The notes under the pieces: model-generated | What the model was told of the DNA's origin: nothing | The model's database searches: none | The model's input: the letters and a program-made list of their open reading frames with translations, nothing else | Assembly (NCBI RefSeq): GCF_030161475.1 | Contig: NZ_BSUG01000036.1 | Location: 1 to 39,513, forward strand | Reading direction: 5' to 3' | DNA from: Tetragenococcus halophilus subsp. flandriensis | GTDB taxonomy: Bacteria > Bacillota > Bacilli > Lactobacillales > Enterococcaceae | Length of the DNA: 39,513 nucleotides | Position numbers and translations under genes: made by a program | In this document: piece by piece, positions 1 through 7,184 of the stretch | Layout: every line of letters begins with the position of its first letter | Position numbering within the stretch: the first letter of the stretch is position 1

Positions 1-57
1 ATCTTTCAAATAGTCTCGTGAAGGATTTAAACCATAAATCAAAAGAGCTTTTTCCAT
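1..57 (-). CDS. 5' end of an unrecognised gene (partial)
   Basis: An ATG at 57 on the minus strand opens a frame of 19 codons that runs off the left edge (MEKALLIYGLNPSRDYLKD). An in-frame TAG lies a few codons upstream, so this is the likely start. The ribosome site is weak (AGAGAG-like). A good promoter sits just upstream (80-108). I do not recognise the protein from this short stretch. The promoter and the terminator of the next operon both support a separate transcription unit here, but the call rests on few residues. Confidence 0.45.
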   Translation of the reverse strand, partial: MEKALLIYGLNPSRDYLKD

Positions 58-79
58 CGATTCAGCTCTCTACAATCAA

Positions 80-108
80 GGTATAAATGACATTGATATT
101 TTACACAA
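80..108 (-). promoter_or_regulatory. Promoter for the left-edge gene
   Basis: Reading the minus strand, TTGTGT (-35, 103-108) and TATACC (-10, 80-85) are separated by exactly 17 bp. The predicted start of transcription lies about 15-20 nt before the ATG at 57. Confidence 0.5.
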
Positions 109-161
109 GATTTTGGACTTGACCTCTTCTTTGGCCTTTACTTTCAGAACCAAATTTTTCA

Positions 162-209
162 CAAAAGAAAAAACCAAGCAAAGTAATATAACACTACTTT
201 GCTCGGTTT
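162..209 (-). terminator. Rho-independent terminator after the YtxH gene
   Basis: Inverted repeat 171-209 with a stem of about 14 bp (AAACCGAGCAAAGTA pairing with TACTTTGCTTGGTTT, one mismatch or wobble), followed on the minus strand by a T-rich tract. It lies just downstream of the stop at 222. Confidence 0.8.
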
Positions 210-221
210 AATTGACTCTCA

Positions 222-851
222 CTATTCTTCGCCTGGATTATTTTTTTCAACATGATCTTTTAAATCTTCTACTGAATCGCCAAAGTCTTCTTTGATATCT
301 TCGTGTTCAGTAGCCATGTTTTCTTTTGTCTCTTCAGTCACATCATCAGCTTGATCTTTGGCTTCTTGCGCAATCGAGCTTCCTTCTTCGGCAGCTTCAT
401 AAACTGTGTCTTGTACTGCGTCTGAAGTGTCTTTTACATCAATGATAATGTCTTCAGCTGTATCCTGTACTTCATCAGAAATGTCTGAAGCTGTCTCTTT
501 TGCGTCTTCAGCGATATCACTGGCTAAATCACTATAATCTTCTGCAGCATCTGACATTGTATCTTTAACATCTTCAGCTGTATCTTTCGTTTTGCTTTTC
601 ATTGAATCAGCAAGATCACTTGCTTGTTTGCTAAGGTCATCAGCCTTCTCTTTGGCTAAATCTGTTAAATCACTGCCCTTGTCTTTTGCAATATCAGTAT
701 AATCTGAAGCAGCATCTAGTGCATGGTCCACTTGTTTTGCTAATTTTTCACGTAGTTCTTTGCCTGATTCTGGCGCTAATAGCAAAGCTGTTACTGCAGC
801 TGCTGTACCACCAATCATAGCTCCTAGTATAAATCCATCTTTTTTTCCCAT
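222..851 (-). CDS. YtxH domain-containing acidic helical protein
   Basis: 209 residues. The N-terminus (about 1-40) is a YtxH domain: a short hydrophobic, Gly/Ala-rich segment (GFILGAMIGGTAAAVTALLL) followed by APESGKELREKL. The rest, about 45-195, is a highly charged, Ala/Asp/Glu/Lys/Ser-rich stretch of short repeats (DTAEDVKDT, DIAEDAKETASD, DVQDT-like). These look like the 11-residue amphipathic helices of LEA-type or apolipoprotein-type proteins. No enzyme motif is present. Start: ATG preceded by GGAGGG. It lies 14 bp downstream of the DUF948 gene and is probably cotranscribed with it. YtxH proteins are linked to general stress in Bacillus. The strong acidity would fit a salt-tolerant host, but that is inference. 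Confidence 0.85.
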   Translation of the reverse strand: MGKKDGFILGAMIGGTAAAVTALLLAPESGKELREKLAKQVDHALDAASDYTDIAKDKGSDLTDLAKEKADDLSKQASDLADSMKSKTKDTAEDVKDTMSDAAEDYSDLASDIAEDAKETASDISDEVQDTAEDIIIDVKDTSDAVQDTVYEAAEEGSSIAQEAKDQADDVTEETKENMATEHEDIKEDFGDSVEDLKDHVEKNNPGEE

Positions 852-865
852 AAAGATCCCTCCAA

Positions 866-1291
866 TTATTCTTCTTTATTACGTTGTTTAAAAAACTTCA
901 TTGCAGTTTGTCCCACTTTTCCAGCAACTGTTGCTTGTGCCGTCGTTTTTCCTAAATCACCAATTCTTGAAGCAAGACTTTTTCCAGAAGCATTTAATTC
1001 TGAAATACTAGTACTTAAATCAGCAATCGCAGTAAATAATGGATCGATCGTAGCAACTTTTTTATTTACATCTGAAAATAATTCGTTGCCTTTTGTAAGT
1101 AACCCTTCCACTTCTCGTGAAAGTAAATCTACATCCTTTGTTACTACTTCTATTGTATTGTTCGCTTCTGTTACAGTTTTTTCAACGGAAGCTACCGTCT
1201 TTTCAACTTTCAGCAATAATTTTACCAGAAAGATAACTAGCACTGCAAATGCAATAGCGGCAATTAAGCCGGCAATACCTCCAGCAGTCAT
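866..1291 (-). CDS. DUF948 family membrane protein
   Basis: 141 residues. One N-terminal transmembrane helix (about residues 5-27, Ala/Ile/Val-rich) is followed by a long helical region typical of DUF948 proteins (about 30-120: TVASVEKTVTEANNTIE and so on) and a basic tail ending KFFKQRNKEE. I start at the ATG at 1291 because AAAGGGG lies at the right distance before it. The longer frame from 1330 begins inside the promoter. DUF948 plus YtxH pairs are common in Bacillales and Lactobacillales (YtxG/YtxH in Bacillus). They are membrane-associated, stress-linked proteins of unknown biochemical role. Confidence 0.85.
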   Translation of the reverse strand: MTAGGIAGLIAAIAFAVLVIFLVKLLLKVEKTVASVEKTVTEANNTIEVVTKDVDLLSREVEGLLTKGNELFSDVNKKVATIDPLFTAIADLSTSISELNASGKSLASRIGDLGKTTAQATVAGKVGQTAMKFFKQRNKEE

Positions 1292-1325
1292 ACCAAAACC
1301 CCTTTCGTATTCTTTAATATATATA

Positions 1326-1354
1326 AGCATATCATTTTCAAAATTTTAAAACAA
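1326..1354 (-). promoter_or_regulatory. Promoter of the DUF948-YtxH operon
   Basis: Minus strand TTGTTT (1349-1354), 17-bp spacer, TATGCT (1326-1331), with a TG one base upstream of the -10 (extended -10). It lies about 35 bp before the chosen ATG at 1291 and rules out the longer start at 1330. Confidence 0.6.
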
Positions 1355-1401
1355 ATAATAATCGTTCTAGATGCTGATTTTTTTCATAATATAAACTAAA
1401 T

Positions 1402-2196
1402 TTAAGTCGATTCTTTTTTTAATGGATAAAGTTCATTGTGTTTTAATATAGTTATAGTAAAAAAAATCAATCCTGCAGTCATTAGATATAATAAACCATA
1501 TAAAACAACATAATTGCTTAAAAAACCTACTTGCACCATTGCGCCAGGTAAATCAATGAGCGCGTGGATTAAAATACTTAATGGAAAAAGCCAAAGCTGT
1601 TTTGTTTTATTCACTGCAACCCACACCAGTACCGACAGACAGATTTGTACTAATAACACTGGAAAGCGTTCGATTACAACATAAAATATTTCCCCTGCAG
1701 AAGTATTTTGTAAAGCTTGTATAATACTTGCTGGTAATTCTTGGGCAGGGTGTCCATTGGGATCCCGTAGTAAAATGCTGATAACCAGATTTCCAAGTAA
1801 AGATCCACCACCAATAATCAGCATTTCAATACCACCATGTCCTAACCCATAGGCAAGACTAGTGCCAAAATTTGTATAGCCTTGTTTTAAAAACTTAAAT
1901 GCGATAAATCTTGCGAGTTCTTCAAAAATCCCAGCAGCAAATATTCCATAAAGGATATAAAGCCAAGGATGAGTATTAATCAAAGGGATTTGTCCTTGGG
2001 CATTTGGTTGTAAAACAATGCTATGCAAACCTTGTTCTAATACCAAAGAAAAAATGATAAAAAAAGCAATTCCCACAACAAGTGGTATAACTTGTATACT
2101 GGCTTTTCGTCTTAAAATGAAAAAGGTAGCTAAAAGCAAGATAATTAAGACAACCAGTGCCAATGCATTTACAATGATTGTACTATCGGGTACCAT
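1402..2196 (-). CDS. YhfC-family intramembrane protease
   Basis: 264 residues and very hydrophobic, with about seven predicted membrane segments. The three motifs of the glutamic-type/CAAX-like intramembrane protease fold are visible: EELAR (92-96), HGGIE (120-124) and HALID (210-214). Length and motif layout fit the YhfC family (formerly DUF2324). Start chosen at the ATG at 2196 because GGAGGT precedes it; the longer frame to 2232 starts inside the galU terminator. No substrate can be read from the sequence. It sits directly behind the galU terminator hairpin, so its expression may depend on read-through from galU or on a promoter I did not see. Confidence 0.8.
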   Translation of the reverse strand: MVPDSTIIVNALALVVLIILLLATFFILRRKASIQVIPLVVGIAFFIIFSLVLEQGLHSIVLQPNAQGQIPLINTHPWLYILYGIFAAGIFEELARFIAFKFLKQGYTNFGTSLAYGLGHGGIEMLIIGGGSLLGNLVISILLRDPNGHPAQELPASIIQALQNTSAGEIFYVVIERFPVLLVQICLSVLVWVAVNKTKQLWLFPLSILIHALIDLPGAMVQVGFLSNYVVLYGLLYLMTAGLIFFTITILKHNELYPLKKEST

Positions 2197-2214
2197 TTCT
2201 AACCTCCGTTTTAG

Positions 2215-2252
2215 AAAAAATAAGAATAGCAAAAGCTATCCTTATTTTTCTT
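2215..2252 (-). terminator. Terminator-like hairpin overlapping the galU stop codon
   Basis: Minus-strand stem ATAAG-GATAGC pairs with GCTAT-CTTAT around a TTTT loop, followed by TTTTTTCT. The stem includes the galU TAA (2242-2244) and ends only about 20 nt before the start of the YhfC gene. Confidence 0.65.
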
Positions 2253-3168
2253 TTGTATCTGTTTTTCTAGTTTTTGTTTCAGTCAATTGTCTTTTTTTAC
2301 TTAATTCATTACCCAATTTGATAATATAATCCGTCAAATCATCTTTGATTTGGGGATGAGCAAGCCCATACTCAATGCTTGTTTGCATAAAACCGAATTT
2401 ATCCCCAACATCATACCTTTTACCTCTAAACTCGCGAGCAAACACACGTTGCGTTTTATTTAAAATATCAATAGCATCCGTCAATTGAATCTCATCGCCG
2501 GCACCTGGCGCTAAATTTTCTAAAATGGAAAAAATCTCTGGTGTCAGTAGATAACGACCAATAATCGCCAAATCACTCGGTGCTACTTCCGGTTCTGGCT
2601 TTTCCACAAAACTGTTTACGTTATATAAGCCATCTTCTACTTGACCATCCGGATTGATAATCCCATATTTAGATGTATCCTCATGCGGAACTTTCATTAC
2701 AGCGATTGTAGAAGCATGTGTTTTTTCATAGTCTTCCATCAGTTGCTTACTTAGTGGTACTTTTCCTTGCATGAGGTCATCGCCTAACATCACAACAAAT
2801 GGTTCGTTACCCACAAAAGCTTTTGCTTGTAAAACAGCATGACCCAATCCCTTTGGATGGGATTGACGAATAAAATGGAGGTTAACATCAGTCGTTTCTT
2901 CAACTAATTTTAATAAGTCTGTTTTATTTTTTTCTTTTAAACTCATTTCCAACTCTAAATTAGCGTCAAAGTGGTCTTCGATAGGTCGTTTTGCCTTACC
3001 CGTAACGATTAAAATATCCTCGATCCCTGAATTCAACGCTTCTTCCACGATAAATTGTATGGTTGGTTTATCAACGATAGGAAGCATCTCTTTAGCCATC
3101 GCCTTAGTCGCTGGCAAAAAGCGGGTACCTAAACCTGCTGCTGGGATCACTGCTTTTCTTACTTTCAT
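2242..3168 (-). CDS. galU: UTP-glucose-1-phosphate uridylyltransferase
   Basis: 308 residues. Makes UDP-glucose from UTP and glucose-1-phosphate for glycolipids, teichoic acid decoration and polysaccharides; cytoplasmic. The nucleotidyltransferase signature is at the N-terminus ([18 protein letters not shown]), followed by [20 protein letters not shown] and VEKPEPE, all typical of bacterial GalU. The C-terminus has a basic extension ([18 protein letters not shown]). The ATG at 3168 is preferred over an in-frame TTG one codon upstream because GGAG lies upstream at a suitable distance. gpsA is 27 bp upstream, so galU is probably the last gene of the hprK-lgt-gpsA-galU run, with a hairpin after it. 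Confidence 0.95.
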   Translation of the reverse strand: MKVRKAVIPAAGLGTRFLPATKAMAKEMLPIVDKPTIQFIVEEALNSGIEDILIVTGKAKRPIEDHFDANLELEMSLKEKNKTDLLKLVEETTDVNLHFIRQSHPKGLGHAVLQAKAFVGNEPFVVMLGDDLMQGKVPLSKQLMEDYEKTHASTIAVMKVPHEDTSKYGIINPDGQVEDGLYNVNSFVEKPEPEVAPSDLAIIGRYLLTPEIFSILENLAPGAGDEIQLTDAIDILNKTQRVFAREFRGKRYDVGDKFGFMQTSIEYGLAHPQIKDDLTDYIIKLGNELSKKRQLTETKTRKTDTKEK

Positions 3169-3195
3169 CAAAGAAGTCTCCTTTTATTTTGTTTC

Positions 3196-4209
3196 TTAAG
3201 AAAATTCATTTTCTACTTTACCATCACGCATCATAATTTCTTTTGCTGCTTGATCGATATCTTTATCTTCATAAAGGACACGATAAATCGTTTCAGTTAT
3301 CGGCATTTCAACTTCTAATTTTTGCGCTAGTTCCATTGCCGCTTTTGTTGTAGAAACACCTTCTACGATCATGCCCATATTATCTAAAATATCTTGTAGA
3401 TTTTGTCCTTTGCCTAACATATTACCAGCGCGCCAGTTTCTTGAATGTACGCTTGTACAAGTAACAATCAGATCACCTACACCGCTTAAACCGCTAAATG
3501 TTAAAGGTTCAGCCCCCATAGCTACACCTAAACGACTAATTTCGGCTAAGCCTCTTGTCATAATCGCAGCTTTGGCATTATCGCCAAAACCAAGACCTGC
3601 AATTGCACCTGAACCAATAGCGATAATATTTTTTAAAGCAGCGCCTGTTTCAACACCGACAACATCATTATTTGTGTAAATACGCAAATAATTATTCATA
3701 AAAGTTTCTTGCACATATTTTGCCGCCTCATTGTCCAGACTTGCAGCAGTAATCGTGGTAATATCGTGAACAGCCACCTCTTCTGCGTGACTAGGTCCGG
3801 ATAACACGATCAATCCTTTTCTTTTTTCGGCCGGGATCTCTTCATTGATCACTTCGGAAATACGTTTATGGCTTCCTTGTTCTAAGCCTTTTGAAGCATG
3901 AATGATATAAGGATTATTTTCGATGATCTCAGCTAATTGTTTAGCTACACTACGAATTGCCTTAGTAGGCACCACTAAAAGAATCGCATCCGCATCTTTC
4001 ACTGCTGTTTTTAAATCTTTTTGTCCTTTGATACTTTCTGGTATTTTTAAATCCGGTAAGTAATGCCGGTTGGTATGATAAGTATTAATTTCATCAATTT
4101 GAGCGGGGTTATCTCCCCATAGATTCACCTCATGCCCATTTTCTGCTAGTACTTGTGCTAAAGCTGTACCCCAAGATCCAGGGCCTAACACGGTAATTTT
4201 TTGTTTCAA
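3196..4209 (-). CDS. gpsA: NAD(P)-dependent glycerol-3-phosphate dehydrogenase
   Basis: 337 residues, full length. Reduces dihydroxyacetone phosphate to sn-glycerol-3-phosphate for phospholipid and teichoic acid synthesis; cytoplasmic. The Rossmann nucleotide-binding loop GPGSWG is at residues 9-14. The GpsA motifs [14 protein letters not shown], and [19 protein letters not shown] with the catalytic Lys follow in order. The start is TTG at 4209: GGAGG lies 8 nt upstream and there is no in-frame ATG near it. It lies between lgt and galU, probably in one operon. Confidence 0.95.
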   Translation of the reverse strand: MKQKITVLGPGSWGTALAQVLAENGHEVNLWGDNPAQIDEINTYHTNRHYLPDLKIPESIKGQKDLKTAVKDADAILLVVPTKAIRSVAKQLAEIIENNPYIIHASKGLEQGSHKRISEVINEEIPAEKRKGLIVLSGPSHAEEVAVHDITTITAASLDNEAAKYVQETFMNNYLRIYTNNDVVGVETGAALKNIIAIGSGAIAGLGFGDNAKAAIMTRGLAEISRLGVAMGAEPLTFSGLSGVGDLIVTCTSVHSRNWRAGNMLGKGQNLQDILDNMGMIVEGVSTTKAAMELAQKLEVEMPITETIYRVLYEDKDIDQAAKEIMMRDGKVENEFS

Positions 4210-4281
4210 TGATGAAACCTCCTTTTATTTTCTTGCAGCTAACTGTTTTAGATTTTACCATAATTTATTTTTTAAAGCTTA

Positions 4282-5115
4282 CTAAATAATATATTGGTTT
4301 TTGCCTTCTGTTCGATCATAATCTTTTAATTGTTTCTTTTTCCTACGGCGCCATACTAAAAGGAACCAACTTCCTAAAAATAAAACAAGAGAAAGAAGTT
4401 GTGAGACACGGATAGAACCAAATAGATAGAGACTATCCGTACGCAATCCTTCGATGAAAAAACGGCCAAAGCTGTACCATATGACATAACTTAAAGCAAC
4501 TTCACCTTCTTTGAATAAGCCTTTTTTCTTGCGTAATATGATCAATAATATAAAGCCCAAAACGCCCCACACAGACTCATATAAAAAAGTTGGCTGCCGG
4601 TAAGCTCCTTCAATATAAACATTATTAATAATAAAATCGGGAAGGTGTAAACCTTCTAAAAAGCTCCTTGTGGTGACTGGACCATAAGCTTCATGATTCA
4701 TAAAGTTTCCCCAACGTCCGATAGCTTGTGCTAATAATACGCTAGGTGCTGCAATGTCCAAAAAGGTCCAAGTTGGTATGAAGTTTCTTTGACAAAAGAA
4801 AAGCAGCCACAATCCTCCTGCAATTAATCCGCCGTATATCGCTAAGCCCCCGGAACGAAGATTAAATATTTGAATAGGGTCATTCAAATAAGGGCCGATA
4901 TTAAATAAAACGTAATAAAGACGCGCGCCGATAAAAGCTATCGGTATCCCCGCTAACATAAAATCGGTCACATCTTCTTCTCTTAACCCGACTCGCACAG
5001 CTTCTCGAGAACTTAACCACATAGCGATGACAAGCCCCGAAATGATAATGATCGCATACCAATAAATATCGATCCCGAAAATTTCAAATGCCGTTCGGCT
5101 GACTACTCCTGTCAT
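4282..5115 (-). CDS. lgt: Prolipoprotein diacylglyceryl transferase
   Basis: 277 residues, multi-pass membrane enzyme. It transfers diacylglycerol from phosphatidylglycerol to the lipobox Cys of prolipoproteins such as the PstS proteins and the phosphatase encoded nearby. The Lgt signature GRWGNFMNHEAYG is at about 133-145, with a conserved GGLAIYGGLIAG loop near 89-100 and GRFFIEGLRTDSL near the C-terminus. A Tyr sits in the GGLAIYGG loop where E. coli Lgt has an essential His; I recall Tyr or His at this place in other Firmicutes, so I would not read it as loss of function. A charged Lys/Arg-rich tail follows the last helix. Only 15 bp separates it from hprK. Confidence 0.95.
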   Translation of the reverse strand: MTGVVSRTAFEIFGIDIYWYAIIIISGLVIAMWLSSREAVRVGLREEDVTDFMLAGIPIAFIGARLYYVLFNIGPYLNDPIQIFNLRSGGLAIYGGLIAGGLWLLFFCQRNFIPTWTFLDIAAPSVLLAQAIGRWGNFMNHEAYGPVTTRSFLEGLHLPDFIINNVYIEGAYRQPTFLYESVWGVLGFILLIILRKKKGLFKEGEVALSYVIWYSFGRFFIEGLRTDSLYLFGSIRVSQLLSLVLFLGSWFLLVWRRRKKKQLKDYDRTEGKNQYII

Positions 5116-5130
5116 TAACCTGCCTCATTT

Positions 5131-6066
5131 CTATAAATCAGAATTTTCTTCAATCAAACGTGTCAAGCGATCTTCAAAGGATTTTGTTGCATCATATCCC
5201 ATCGTTTTAGCGCGGAAATTCATCGCAGCAACTTCAATAATAATCGAAAGATTTCGCCCAGTTTTCACCGGTATTTTAACTTGTGGGATAGAGACATTAT
5301 TGAGCTCTACTGTTTCATCAGAAGAGCCTAAACGATCGTATTTTTTGTCCTTTTCCCAACTTTCTAAATAAACGGCCAATTGAATTTGCATCTGTCCTCG
5401 AACGGCACTTGCGCCAAACAAATGCATCACATCAATAATACCGATCCCTCTAATTTCAATCAGATGTTCAAGGATTTGCGGTGGTTCTCCCATTAAAGTT
5501 AACTCATCTTGTTTATAAATATCCACCCGATCATCGGCAATTAAGCGATGTCCTCTTTTGATCAATTCAAGTGCTGTTTCACTTTTTCCTATACCACTAT
5601 CTCCTTGCAACAAGACACCCAAGCCATAAACGTCAACTAACACACCATGCACATTCTCTCTAACAGCTAAACGAGCATCTAAATAACTTGAAATTTGTCC
5701 TGATAAGCGCGAAGTAGTAATTTTAGAACGTAAAATAGGTAATTGATTTTCCGCGCAAGTAGTAAGCATTTCTTCCGGTACTTCTAAACCTCTTGAAATG
5801 ATAAAAGCTGGAGTATCTTCTGCACATAAACGACGCATAATGATCAAGCGTTCTTCGGGCATCATACGACGTGAAAAAGTAATTTCTTTGCTCCCAAAAA
5901 GTTGCAGGCGATCATGAGAATAATAATTAAAATACCCTGTTAGTTCAAGTCCAGGGCGAGAAACATCACCGGTAATAATTTCGCGCGACAAAGCTTGTTC
6001 ATCACCACTGACAACCTCTAAGTCCAAAGCTTGAGCTAAATCACCTACTTTGATGGTTTCTACCAT
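5131..6066 (-). CDS. hprK: HPr kinase/phosphorylase
   Basis: 311 residues. Phosphorylates HPr at Ser46 and removes the phosphate, setting CcpA-dependent carbon catabolite repression. The N-terminal domain spans about 1-130. The kinase domain has the Walker A loop GDSGIGKS (155-162), the catalytic His at 140 and the family signature EIRGIGIIDVMHLFG (204-218). Start ATG at 6066 with GAGGGA upstream. It is the first gene of the hprK-lgt-gpsA-galU group. Three cre-like sites elsewhere in this window (7071, 23813, 34085) are plausible targets of the HPr-Ser-P/CcpA complex that this enzyme controls. Confidence 0.97.
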   Translation of the reverse strand: MVETIKVGDLAQALDLEVVSGDEQALSREIITGDVSRPGLELTGYFNYYSHDRLQLFGSKEITFSRRMMPEERLIIMRRLCAEDTPAFIISRGLEVPEEMLTTCAENQLPILRSKITTSRLSGQISSYLDARLAVRENVHGVLVDVYGLGVLLQGDSGIGKSETALELIKRGHRLIADDRVDIYKQDELTLMGEPPQILEHLIEIRGIGIIDVMHLFGASAVRGQMQIQLAVYLESWEKDKKYDRLGSSDETVELNNVSIPQVKIPVKTGRNLSIIIEVAAMNFRAKTMGYDATKSFEDRLTRLIEENSDL

Positions 6067-6101
6067 TTAGTTCCCTCTTTTCTAACCTTATTTTCTTTTC
6101 T

Positions 6102-6110
6102 ATTCTATCA
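6102..6110 (-). promoter_or_regulatory. Extended -10 promoter of hprK
   Basis: Minus-strand TGATAGAAT lies between the upstream terminator and the hprK ribosome site. No good -35 is visible, so the TG extension would matter. Confidence 0.4.
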
Positions 6111-6155
6111 TTGAAAACAAAAAGATACTAGAAAAGAAAAAATTTCTAGTATCTT
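6110..6155 (-). terminator. Terminator after the phosphatase lipoprotein gene
   Basis: Perfect 13-bp stem (AAGATACTAGAAA pairing with TTTCTAGTATCTT, 6122-6155), followed on the minus strand by a T-rich run. It separates the phosphatase gene from hprK. Confidence 0.85.
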
Positions 6156-6234
6156 ACTGTTCATTTATTAGACAAATTAAATATTTCTACTTCCCAACAA
6201 AAATTCGTCTACTTGATTGATCGTCACTAACTAT

Positions 6235-7044
6235 TTATTCTTCGCCTTCTTCCAGATAAGAAGTATCTCCAATGCTTTCTACTTCCATATCTCCATTTTG
6301 GTAATGAATTTTAGTCACACTGGCATTTTCTAACGAATCACCTTTATATTTGTCGGTCATATCCGCTAACATCACATTGATAGACATCCCGTGGCTTACT
6401 ACTAAAACATTACCGCCGCCCTCTTCATTTTGTTTTTCAGCAATTTTTTCAATAGCATCTGTCATACGTTCTTGTACCTTATCGGCACCTTCAGCATAAC
6501 CGGATTGATCCGCATAATAGTGGGCGTTAGCTAACCAAGACCACTCATCTTCATCTGTCTTTCGTTTGTCGTCTTCATATTCATCATAAGAATCATAGCC
6601 TGCTTCTTTTGCTTGCTCTTCGTCAATAGTGTCTAAGGATTCCCCTTCAAACTGCCCCGAGCCAGCTTCACGTAGCCCCTTCATTTCATGGACTTCTTCA
6701 TTGTCTTCACCTAAACCGTCTAAAACAGCCTCAGCTGTATCTATCGAACGTTTCATATCACTAGAATAAACCGATTGAAAAGTAATATCTTCTTTTGCCA
6801 ATCCTTTTCCCAAATCAACAGCGACTTCTTCCCCTTCTTCAGTTAAAGGCGTATCAGACCATCCTTGAACTTTATTTAAATCATTAAACATTGTCTCGCC
6901 ATGTCTTGTTAAATAAATCGTCACTTTACCATTTTCTTCAGCTGTACTACTCGTACTCGTCGCTGCTGTTTCTTCTTGTTGACCACAAGCTCCCAATACC
7001 AACAAACTTAAAGTCAATAACCCAGCAAAAATTTTCTTCTCCAA
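6235..7044 (-). CDS. Histidine phosphatase family lipoprotein
   Basis: 269 residues. Signal peptide with lipobox LGAC (lipidated Cys20), a Ser/Thr/Glu-rich linker (21-40), then a phosphoglycerate-mutase-like domain. The catalytic RHGE motif is at 47-50 with N53-like partners, and the second active-site His lies in VVSHGMSINV near the C-terminus. So it is a surface-anchored phosphatase; the substrate cannot be told from sequence. Many Lactobacillales carry such lipoproteins and are annotated only to family level. The start is TTG at 7044, with AAGGAGG 7 nt upstream. It has its own strong promoter (7091-7119) and a cre-like site overlapping the predicted transcript start, so repression by CcpA is likely. 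Confidence 0.85.
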   Translation of the reverse strand: MEKKIFAGLLTLSLLVLGACGQQEETAATSTSSTAEENGKVTIYLTRHGETMFNDLNKVQGWSDTPLTEEGEEVAVDLGKGLAKEDITFQSVYSSDMKRSIDTAEAVLDGLGEDNEEVHEMKGLREAGSGQFEGESLDTIDEEQAKEAGYDSYDEYEDDKRKTDEDEWSWLANAHYYADQSGYAEGADKVQERMTDAIEKIAEKQNEEGGGNVLVVSHGMSINVMLADMTDKYKGDSLENASVTKIHYQNGDMEVESIGDTSYLEEGEE

Positions 7045-7070
7045 ATTTCTTCCTCCTTGTTATTTTATAA

Positions 7071-7084
7071 AGAAAGCGATTGCA
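7071..7084. promoter_or_regulatory. cre-like site before the phosphatase lipoprotein gene
   Basis: Minus-strand TGCAATCGCTTTCT matches 12 of 14 positions of the Gram-positive cre consensus TGWAARCGYTWNCW. It lies about 7 bp downstream of the -10, a classic position for CcpA blocking. Confidence 0.5.
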
Positions 7085-7090
7085 AAGAAA

Positions 7091-7119
7091 ATCTTACTTG
7101 AAAAAAGATGCAAAGTCAA
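7091..7119 (-). promoter_or_regulatory. Promoter of the phosphatase lipoprotein gene
   Basis: TTGACT (7114-7119), 17-bp spacer, TAAGAT (7091-7096) on the minus strand, about 47 bp before the TTG start at 7044. Confidence 0.7.
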
Positions 7120-7132
7120 CATTGCCCGATAT

Positions 7133-7180
7133 AAAAAACTTCAAATTGTAGATCCTTTTCTCCACAATTTGAAGTTTTTT
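7133..7180 (-). terminator. Terminator after the activase-like gene
   Basis: Long hairpin: AAAAAACTTCAAATTGT pairs with ACAATTTGAAGTTTTTT across a short loop, T-tract on both strands. It lies 5 bp after the stop of the 1413-residue gene. Confidence 0.9.
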
Positions 7181-7184
7181 GTTA

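Noticed and set aside
4880-4920. Tyr instead of His in the GGLAIYGG loop of Lgt as a sign of inactivity
   Set aside because: All other Lgt motifs are intact, three lipoproteins in the window need the enzyme, and I recall variation at this site in related species.
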